A stretch of 64,000 nt of DNA from Rhipicephalus microplus. Taxonomy: Eukaryota; Arthropoda; Arachnida; Ixodida; Ixodidae. A model generated the notes under the pieces. It saw only the letters and a list, made by a program, of their open reading frames with translations, did no database searches and was not told the DNA's origin. Within the stretch, counting starts at the first letter, position 1. Each line of letters begins with the position of its first letter. Below, piece by piece: positions 1-8,568 of the stretch. The position numbers and the translations under genes were made by a program. Where the stretch lies: positions 11,401,001-11,465,000 of the forward strand of contig NC_134704.1 of NCBI RefSeq assembly GCF_043290135.1, read 5' to 3'.

Positions 1-1726
1 AACATAAGCTGATGTAATAACAATGAAAGAAAATACTCCATTACCGATATTCATGAGTTTTGATAAAATGAATATATCAAATATTTGAACGAGGATAGTG
101 ACAGTAGTTGCCGGTCATCAGCTTTATTTAAAAACTGTGGTTACGCTTTACGTATTATTATGTACTCAGTGAAACGTCAGTGGAATATTCAGGCGTAAGC
201 ACGCGTTTGTATGGCATAGGCACTGTTCGATCAGGAAAGAATCAAGCACAACAAAGTAAGCACATCTAGCGCACTCGTTAGAAGAAACTTAGTGAAGCGA
301 AACTGCTATAAAATAGTTAAACAGGGTAAGAAATGATGTAGTAACTAAAATGTACTGACTCACTGTTCATTTGAATTAACAATGCATAGAAATATTTCAG
401 CCATATACAGAAGACGCGGGAAGAGTACTGGGCCAACTATAGGCTAGCGACATCTGTCCTGGTAGGTGAGTGTCAAAAGTCGCATTAGTGAATAAATAAA
501 GCATCACAAATATTTCTATCCCCACATAAATAATAAATAGCTTTTTATTGTATAATATGTAGCTATGAGTATATTTTCAAAGCAAAGCATTTGTATGCGT
601 GATCATTTTAAACGTCATAAAGAGCTCTTTCAAGTGTAGTATAGAATATGCAACGTAGTGAAGAAGAATTTCTTTCTCCAACGGTACTTCTGCCGCCATC
701 TATCGGAAAATGACGCAAGCAACCCTCCAAGCTAAACAACTGAACCGAGCTTTTATCGATTACATCACCGCGCGAGCTTCGCGGGTCGGTTGATTCAAGT
801 TGTTTCGCGATTGAAACACCATGCGCCACTCGCTGTCCGCTCGACGTGAAAGCGACTATACTGTGCCAGCTGAAATGAATTTCAAGTTACTTCCCGCAGT
901 AACGATACAAAAGTGTCTGAGGTTTATAACTGCATTTGATCGTTATTTCAAGCTTACAAAGTGAGTTCTGCTATTGAACTTATATATAATTTTTATATGC
1001 ATATTCCAGTTATCTAGAGCGATGTTTTCATTGCTCTGCGTTAAGCAAATCTCGCACGTTAGGTGACTCGGTATTCCAAAGAAACTTCAGACTGTCCATT
1101 TTGCTGCTTCGCGAGTAACTATAGCAATGAACGAGCAGCATTTTTGCAAGAATACATATGATTGATATTTTAATTTGAATGTGTAGATACCCTTCAAAAC
1201 GAACTCTCTCATTGATTGCAGAATTGTTGTCGCTTTGTAAAGTTTTCCCGTTGTTGTGAAGGAAGCTAGCAAATTAAAAAATTCTCGTATTCTACATGTA
1301 TTTATTGTTATGTGGTGGTACAATCAATAGGAGCTGAAGACAGAGTTTAATTATCGAACCAACACTGAGAGCACATCAGTAGATGTGCTCTAAGTGTCAC
1401 TGCAGGTACTAATGCCTCTCCTTTCTTGACATTTGCTTTCTACCTGAACGTATATCTTGATTATTATCAGGCGTGGAACTGTTTTGAAAGCGGCCATTTA
1501 TGTAGCTGTTTTGGAACATTGCTGAATAAAAGCTGCTGCAACTGTGCGTTGCAATGTGTTATTCTCTCTCGTGTTGTATTTTAACACAAAGTAGACGGAG
1601 CTGTAAGTGAGATCACTCTTATGCGGTTGCACTGACTATGGCTATGATGATGATATTAGAGATGTCTGTACCAACTTCCTATTGTTGGCTGCAGTGAAAA
1701 GAAGGTTTGATTTGCTATCTGAAGAG

Positions 1727-1727
<1 letters not shown>
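1..1727. other. No recognisable gene
   Basis: AT-rich sequence with only short open frames (78 residues or fewer) and no domain or repeat that I recognise. Confidence 0.5.

Positions 1728-1807
<80 letters not shown>
1728..1807 (+). repeat. (TCAA)n microsatellite
   Basis: About twenty uninterrupted TCAA units, then a degenerate continuation to about 1860. The reading frame across it (repeated NQSI) is a repeat artefact. TCAA runs also form the tails of SINEs in this window. Confidence 0.95.
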
Positions 1808-2029
1808 GGAAGCAATCAATCAATCAATCACTCACTCAATCAAGCAATGAATCAGTTCAATTTTGTTTTTGTACAACGAAAAAGCAAATATATGTAATAA
1901 GAACAAAAGGTCCTTTGTTGCAGCTTCATACCCGTAGAGCACCAAGAACTAACATGCAGAAAATGGAGCGTACAGGTTAGCTATCTTTTTACAGCTTCAC
2001 AGGCATATCTCTACCATGCCTTAAAATGG

Positions 2030-2128
2030 CCCTGCCGTGGTGGACTAGTAGCTGAGGTACTTAGCTGCTGACCCACAGGTCGCGGGATCGAATCCCGGCA
2101 GCGGCGGCTGCATTTTCGATGTAGGCAA
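2030..2128 (+). mobile_element. tRNA-headed SINE, Ruka-like, head only
   Basis: It carries the head shared by all copies here: GTGGACTAGTAGCTGAGG (A-box-like) and GGGATCGAATCCCGG (B-box-like), followed by GGCGGCTGCATTTTCGATG. The rest of the element is missing. Confidence 0.85.
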
Positions 2129-3030
2129 TAATTATTATATGCACTAAAATATTTTTCATAGCTATCAACAGCAATAACCAAACATATATAGATGACCAAT
2201 AATGAAGAAGATAAACGAGATAAGCTTGAGGCCTCATTTGTGGGCCTACCTGAATATCCTACACTAACTTCGACGTTATTGAAAGGGTACTGTTCAGATA
2301 TTATTAATATTCGTCAAAGTAGTGAATAATACAACGTGACTGCCTTATTCAAATGCAATTGTAATAAAATTTAGTAAAGCTTAATAATAAGTAGTGTAAT
2401 TTAACGTACAATGTAATAATGCATACTTAGGTTCCGTTGTTATAAGCGTTAATGTGTTTCTATTGCAGTTTGAGCGTTTTATAATTCTACAGCGTATTGA
2501 ACCTGACATTACGGGTAGTCACGGCCTGCTGCAAAAACAATTTGTTTTTTTAATGTGAAATCCTCATATCAAACGTTTTTTTTCTGAAAACATTTTGACA
2601 ATTTCGTGGTACCTGTCGAAAAGAAGCATGGAAATATAGGAAAAGAAATGACTCTTTATTGAAAAGCAGAGAAGTTGGCCCGCTTGAAGGAAGCTGCTCA
2701 TATGGTGGCACTTTTTGTTTGCCCACCAAGAAACTTGAGCAATATTACAAATAAATTGAAGCTCTGTTGCTGAGAATAAAACGAAAAAAAAAAGAAACTC
2801 ATGACCCTTGTCGAGGTTACCGGCGCGCAGGAATTCCAATAAACCTTTCTGTGGTGGAATTCCCGAATATTGACGAAAATATACGTCGAAGATTAAGAAC
2901 TGCATTATTATAGTATATTCGTGTGCCCTATTTTTATTTCGTTTCTGTACGCTGTTTTCAGTGGACATAGAAAAAAATTGCCCACAGCTTCCCTCGGGGG
3001 AACACTGAGGAGGATGCGGAGCATATAATT
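2129..3030. other. No recognisable gene
   Basis: AT-rich. A 134-residue open frame on the minus strand (2564-2968) has no domain I recognise and no supporting context. Confidence 0.45.
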
Positions 3031-3172
3031 GGTTAACGGGGTGTTAAAGTGCGACTTACTTGGGTCGATGGCTAAATTGGTTAACGTGGTTGTGAAATGG
3101 GGTGTTAAATTGCGACTTACTTGGGTCGATGGCTAAATTGGTTAACGTGGTTGTAGGAGGGGGTGTTAAATG
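3031..3172 (+). repeat. Tandem repeat, about 61-bp unit, just over two copies
   Basis: GTGTTAAA recurs at 3041, 3102 and 3163. Each unit also has GCGACTTACTTGGGTCGATG and GGTTAACG. Confidence 0.85.
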
Positions 3173-3349
3173 AGTGAACACGTACACACATATGCGAAAG
3201 GGCGGCGCTGGTCGAAGGGACGTCGATCATTGTGTTTGTGGATTCGTTGGCATTCATTTCACGGCGACTTCGGACGTCGACGCGCCGTACAAACCAACGG
3301 ACGAGCGGCAACTGAGCGAGCGAGCGCCGACCTTGAGTATATATACAGC

Positions 3350-3540
3350 GCGACGGCGCATGCGCTGTCAGCTGTCGAATGTTCTCGAAGGAGAAGCGCG
3401 CGCGCGGCACAGATGGCGACGGCGCGACGGCGCATGCGCTGTCAGCTGTCGAATGTTCTCGAAGGAGAAGCGCGCGCGGCACAGATGGTGGGCGACGGCG
3501 CATGCGCGCGCGTCAGCTGTCGAATGTTCGAGAAGCGGTG
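3350..3540 (+). repeat. GC-rich tandem repeat, units of 68-74 bp, three copies
   Basis: Copies begin near 3351, 3425 and 3493. Each has CGACGGCGCATGCGC, CAGCTGTCGAATGTTC and, in the first two, TCGAAGGAGAAGCGCGCGC. A TATATATA stretch (3338-3345) lies just upstream. Overlapping open frames on both strands follow from the low stop-codon density of GC-rich repeats. Confidence 0.9.
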
Positions 3541-3600
3541 CGGACGGCGTGGACGGCGCACTACAAGGCGCGAGTATAAGATGCTTCCGCATCTAAAAAA

Positions 3601-3711
3601 TTTGGGGGACCCTTAAGCTTCGCCTTTAAGAGTTGAACGCGATAGCGAAATCCGGCCCCTAGTGCACTCTTCAACAGCTAGTGCTTACTTAATAATATGT
3701 TTTGTTACACA

Positions 3712-3754
<43 letters not shown>

Positions 3755-3962
3755 ACGCACACACACTCAAACGCACGCGTGTGCACAGACACGCACACAC
3801 GTGCGCGTGCGCGAATTATACATACAGGTTTCTGATCCTAAGAAAGAGTCGCAAGGCCTCCAAGATACATATCGCGTGTTTGCCATCTAGGAGGCCATAG
3901 GAAGTCTCACAATGTGTCACAGATGGCAGCACATTATCTAGCGGTTGCTGTTTGCTTGATCA
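3601..3962 (+). repeat. Dispersed repeat family A/B, left part, with (CA)n tract
   Basis: It starts with GGGGGACCCTTAAGCTTCGCC and AACGCGATAGC, an end shared with copies at 38765, 47695 and 60028. After the CA tract (3708-3768) the body matches 47080-47250 (GTACATACAGGTTT-like, GCCTCCAAGATA, GATGGCAGCACATTATCTAGCG). The repeat resumes at 4706 after a LINE insertion. Confidence 0.8.
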
Positions 3963-4705
3963 CTGGTCCAGCTGATCGAAGAAGAAGCTGCCTTCAGTAT
4001 CAGAGTTGTTGTCGTAAACTTTTGCCCGGGCCCGACATCAATGTTCGTGGAACTGAGGATTCAAATATATAGCAAGCGCCATTCATTGCGGAAAACAGGT
4101 TGATTGTATATTAGCCCAGGACACAGGCACAAATAGTCTGGAAGAAGCAGGAATCACCCTCACCCTACAAAACCCAAGGTCCACCTTCGTTCTAACAGAT
4201 TCAAAAGCAGCCTACCGAAATTAACCGAGGGTGGGTGCATAGCGAACCCACCCTCGGTTATGCGTTTGGACCCGCTCCTAACATGGACAGATATTCAAGA
4301 ACATATTCTAGACAGAAACTTCCATCCCTGGGGCCAAAGCTCAGTAAAGAATCTAAGGTAGCCTGGCGTCGCCTGCAGACCTTGTCTTACCCCGATCCAT
4401 ACATACTGTCCAAGATATATCCCGACACATAAGCACCACAGTGCAGGTTTTGCGTCACTAAAACAGCCACCCTGTACCACATGGTATGAAAATTCCCAAA
4501 CAATCCACCCCTACAACGCAGAGCACAGCACAACTTTGTAGGGTGGGAGGCAGCTCTGTGCAGCTCGGATACGAAGACCCAAGAGGCCCTCGTGAGACGA
4601 GCGAGGACAGCGGCCCGTGCCAATGGTATCCCGGACTAAGGATCCCACTCGCCGACATTCCTTCTTCGGTCGCAAATGAATGTTTTATTCTCTCTCTCTC
4701 TGCCT
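3963..4705 (+). pseudogene. LINE C-terminal fragment (I-like, RNase H remnant), inserted in repeat B
   Basis: From about 4110 the frames give pieces such as LTDSKAAY (RNase H like), ESKVAWRRLQTLSYPDPYIL, CRFCVTKTATLYHMVW (a Cys/His knuckle) and WEAALCSSDTKTQEALVRRA, a pattern I know from C-termini of tick I-like LINEs. Frameshifts and stops break it. TGATCA flanks it on both sides (3957-3962 and 4704-4709). The uninterrupted copy at 47040-47700 shows the empty site. Bases 3963-4090 are of unclear origin. Confidence 0.75.
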
Positions 4706-5185
4706 GATCAACATCTCTGGAAAGGAATGATATGTTTTCTGCTAGATGGACATAGATGTTCATTTTAAGAGCTGTTTGGAAGTTCCTGTGTGTTTTTAGC
4801 GGTGATGGCTGCACTATCCCGGCCTTTTTCGACGTCGTTTGATGGCCTCCCAAATGGGCCTACAAATCGCCGAATGGGCTCGTTTTCGTCGTGACATCTG
4901 TCGAACAAAATGCGTTCAGAAGACTCTTTCCACTACGTGGCATCTATGTAGTGTTTTTCCCCGAAGCAGCTGCAAGCAACATCGTGGCTTTTTGGTAGGA
5001 AACCTAATTGCCAACGGCCCGGGTTCAATCTTCAATGGCACCGAAAATTTTATTAGCTACTTTATTTGCTTCTTTTTCGATTTTTTTGCGTAGGAACAAG
5101 TTTTCGCTCACAACCAACGGTGAGGACACCAACGGTGAAATTTCTGCGACGCGTGCTCTCAAACGCTATCGCGTTAAAATTTGAC
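4706..5185 (+). repeat. Dispersed repeat family A/B, right part
   Basis: It continues the element begun at 3601 and matches 47255-47700 (GATATGTTTTC, CACTATCCCGGCC, GATGGCCTCC, GGCCCGGGTTCAATC). It ends GCTATCGCGTTAAAA, the inverted form of the AACGCGATAGC at its other end. Confidence 0.8.
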
Positions 5186-5619
5186 AGATCCAACGTACCT
5201 GGGAATCTACGTTATGCGCAGCTTGCGGAGGGAAGGCGACCGTGTTGCATTTTTTTTTATTGAGTGACACGTCATGAAATGACGTTAAATATACGTACAA
5301 ATGTTGCGCGCACAGACATATGTGGAAAAGTTGCAGATGTTCATATAACCAGTTGTTCGCACTTGCGCAACGATGACAACTGGAACATGCGTATTAGCAA
5401 CACCAGAAGCTGATATGAAGTGCTGAGGCTCACGAGGATGCTGGCGCTGGACACTGCTACATAAATCAACTTCAGCGCATGGCAAATAACCACAATTGAC
5501 GTTAACTCGACATGACGGTTGTAATGAATATGTAATGTTTATAGAATTAGGTAAGCAGCACAGCAACCACTGTGGACGTTTCACGAAGATTAGCGACTAT
5601 TTGAAAAGTAGTTTGGAGA
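5186..5619. other. No recognisable gene
   Basis: Only a 99-residue minus-strand open frame without a recognisable domain. Confidence 0.4.
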
Positions 5620-6066
5620 CCTGGCGTAGTTCTGTGGTAAAATGCGCCGTTGCCACGCAGAGTGGTTGGGTTCGATTCCAGCTGGGACCCCGACATTTCT
5701 TCTTTGCATTCGTTGGGTTGACGCTACCGATGTCGGGTATTTCTTAACGCTCACGCGTTTAAATTTCTCATGTGTGTTCTCGTCGTTTCTGGGTAGATAC
5801 TAAGTGGCAATCAACTGTGGCACATACTCACCCGTGGTATGTGCCTCTGACTGTTGGGAGTCGTTTGACGACGTACGCGACGAGATTTTGACATTATTCC
5901 TGTCTTGACCAGCGCGTCATATTCGTCAAATCATCTTACCCTCCCATGATCATTTTGGTTCACGCCAAGTTAGGGGGAGACCACGAGAGCCCCCAAACGT
6001 AGGCGGCTAGACAGATAGATACATAGATACGCTACAAGTCACCGAAGTTCACTAAGAAATGCTTCG
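5620..6066 (+). repeat. tRNA-like-headed dispersed repeat (second SINE-like family)
   Basis: It opens with GCGTAGTTCTGTGGTAAAATG and the B-box-like GGGTTCGATTCCAGC. The body runs to a TAGATAGATACATAGATA stretch and GAAATGCTTCGCATTTAT. The head resembles those at 12685 and 63885. The right boundary is uncertain. Confidence 0.55.
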
Positions 6067-6467
6067 CATTTATTATTGCGCACTTTATTACGGCATGAAA
6101 ATTATTGGGATCTCATTGCTATTCCTGCAGCAAATCTAACCGTCAAATGCTTTACGTCGGGCACTGGGTGCAGTAACTTTGTCATGCGTGCTTAAAGGGG
6201 ATGATAGTATGAATACAGCAATGACAGGCCGCGTTATAAAGCATATGCCAGTGTATTGGCCCGTAATGAAACGGGCGCACACCTGACATGTGTTTGGTCG
6301 CGGGCGCGAATACCCTAGCAATGAAACAATTTTTTTAACAAGGGTAGCGAGCGCAGAGCCCTAAATGAAGACCAGCCCATATGAAGACTATTGTTGGGAA
6401 AGACATTGTGTGCTGGAAGCTATTAAATGTTTTTTCAGCCTGGTGTGGCAACAGGAGTACACGAAAT

Positions 6468-6475
6468 CTTGTAAT
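6468..6475. repeat. 8-bp target-site duplication of the P element, left copy
   Basis: CTTGTAAT abuts the left inverted repeat. The same eight bases abut the right one at 11547-11554. Eight bases is the known duplication length for P elements. Confidence 0.95.
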
Positions 6476-6509
6476 TAGAGTGTACTAGAATGGGGGAGTG
6501 GGTCCACTG
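6476..6509 (+). repeat. P element terminal inverted repeat, left
   Basis: It is identical, in reverse complement, to 11513-11546 over all 34 bases. It is preceded by the target-site copy CTTGTAAT at 6468-6475. The match stops sharply at 6510, which sets the repeat length. Confidence 0.97.
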
Positions 6510-6535
6510 AAGGCTCCACGCTGAGGCGTTTTTTT

Positions 6536-6575
6536 CGGAAAATCCAGGTGGCGCTACCATCGCCTTCACCTGAAG
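6536..6575 (+). repeat. Subterminal inverted repeat of the P element, left arm
   Basis: From CGGAAAAT through GGTGGCGCT to CCTGAAG this block matches the reverse complement of 11437-11475 at roughly three of four positions, with one single-base gap. P elements carry internal inverted repeats and transposase-binding sites in these zones, so this is a plausible binding region. Confidence 0.7.
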
Positions 6576-7435
6576 ACTTAGCCGTGGTTGCCATGGTTAC
6601 AAGTCCCCTTTGCCACGCGGTTCGCGACGGGTGGGTAGTCTGATAGTTCGCGCGGTTCGCGTGCTGCTCGCGCGTCTGGCGCAGTCTCGCAGCGTTGTTG
6701 CTTCGTTCGTGCGTGCGTGGCCGTGAACGGCGTCGCACCGTGCTTCCGCGCCAGTTCAACAAAATCTAAATGTTTATATTGCGAAACGCCCTGCTCGTAT
6801 AGGTAGTCACGCACGCAAGTACCGTGATTTCCACGGTAATTGTTTACAATCAAGAGCGTAAGTTGAATTTGGCTTTTGCGAAAACGTACGCATCGAAAGT
6901 GTAATATGAGCATTAACTGCGATGCTTTTAAAAATGTCAATATAACTGGGATATATAAGTAAGTTTGCGTTTGGTGCAAATTTAGACTCACGGCAGCAAA
7001 TTGAATATGATGCAAGACTAAAGTTACCAGCTGTTATCACGAGAATTAAAGCTAAAGTATGCGAACCCTTCTGCAAATTTGCAGCTATTCGTTAGGGACG
7101 CGTGATATTATTGAAAAACTGAACCAGTCCTGTTGCGATTACGTGAGGGTGTTGGCAAAGGAAGTTTAGTCACATCGGACGGCAACTGTGCTATTCGTAG
7201 GAAATGACTTATAGGGCGGACGCACGTCCGTCGCGGTGGTTTTATGATGAGTTTTTGTTCGGCATCTAGTGCTGGTATACGTTGTAGGTATTAATGAAAT
7301 ATGTTATATTTTACCTTTTCTCTTCGTGCCTGCGGTACGTGTCCATGCAAACATTTGTTCGAAACATGAACGTGTTTTCACCTATAGATAGGAAGTCTGA
7401 AAGACACCAATAAAGAAGTGATATGCGCAAAATAT

Positions 7436-7441
7436 TTTATT
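7436..7441 (-). terminator. Candidate polyadenylation signal of the transposase gene
   Basis: AATAAA on the minus strand, about 95 bases past the transposase stop codon. It is the first canonical signal I see after the stop. Confidence 0.5.
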
Positions 7442-7535
7442 TTAAATTGACTGCGCAAGCTTTTCGCATAAATATAAAAAACAAAATAAATATCATCGAA
7501 AGACTTCGACACCGTCGCTCAAGGAACGTCAGGCT

Positions 7536-8568
7536 CTATGTTGTCCTGCTAAGCTTTAAGTGTTTTGCTCTCGCTCGTTTCGAAGCGTTTTCCCTGTTCA
7601 TTCCCTTCACTAAGAAGTGAAGGCGAGTGAGCACGTAGAACGAAACGAGCTTTGTGCTCACTGCATCTTTGTGGTCTGGACAGCCGACCGCTTTCGAGTT
7701 CAGAAAATTAGTTTTCACCAATGAAAGGATGTCAGAGATGCTATCTGTGTGCAACATGGAAACACTGAAACATTCAGTAAACAAGTTTTCAAGTGAGGCA
7801 ATGAAATCATACAGCTGTCGTGAGGGGTACAGAAGTCCACCCCAGTCGCATTGCTCCGTGAATTGCGAAGGGAGCTGTTCAGCAACCGCGACAGCTTTCT
7901 CAAACAGAAGCACTTCTTTGCATTGTACGCATGCCAACTTCAATACACACTTTCTGGCCACGTACCCTGCTGTGTAGTAAATGAGTCTCGAGTCACTCTT
8001 CTCCAAAGTCACATCGATGTGGTCAGCAAACTTTTCTGGCATCGTGGCAATCGTGCTTTCGACCTCGCCAAGTTTTCCCTGTGATATAAGATCATCAATT
8101 TTTTTGTGCGTGACCTTTAGACCCTGTCTGTCATGCACAGTGACAAGAGCGTTTATCATGTCAGGGTTTGCGTTTGCGCTGTCCACACTGTGCGCCAAGT
8201 TATAAAAGGACAAGCAGTTGACGGTTATTAGAAACTCATCCGGAGAGGGGTGCGCGTTGCAGCCACTTGACTGGCGAACGATGCCGAAGAAATGTTCCAC
8301 GGGATCGGTGCTAAGTCGAGATGTCATGAGATATTTGAATCCAACGCTCTCTGTCAGGTACTTCAGCAATGAAAGGGTATTTGCTATAGTGACCCTAAAA
8401 CCTATGGCAGTGGACTCGCTGAGAAAGTGCCGCTTGTTGTCACTGAATGATTCCCAGTCATTCAGGAAGTCCAGAAAATTGGACAGGAATGCCGCGTCTG
8501 TAGAAGCTGGTCTCAGCGCTTCGGCCCGAAACCTGGAAGTCATCACGGTGATCAGTCGTTGGATCTTC
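7536..8568 (-). CDS. Transposase exon 4: C-terminal catalytic and P-element C-terminal region
   Basis: Encodes residues 698-1041. The acceptor is TTTTGCAG|GAAGATC. Key motifs are LSTDPVEHFFGIVRQ (about 784-798; E789 is the candidate last catalytic acidic residue), a GYVARK motif followed by CVQC, and GGLLYPS near the end, all typical of P/THAP9 C-termini. The tail is rich in K and R. The frame is open through to TAG at 7536-7538 with no internal damage. Confidence 0.92.

Noticed and set aside
3350..3540. CRISPR-like array
   Set aside because: Unit length and spacing are not CRISPR-like, there are no unique spacers, and the host is eukaryotic.
3117..3616. Protein-coding frames of 128-148 residues on both strands in the GC-rich repeat
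   Set aside because: All frames are open together because of repeated GC-rich units; no domain.
6578..7015. 145-residue minus-strand frame in the P element left arm
   Set aside because: It lies past the transposase stop and polyadenylation signal, has no domain, and the overlapping frames give no sense either.
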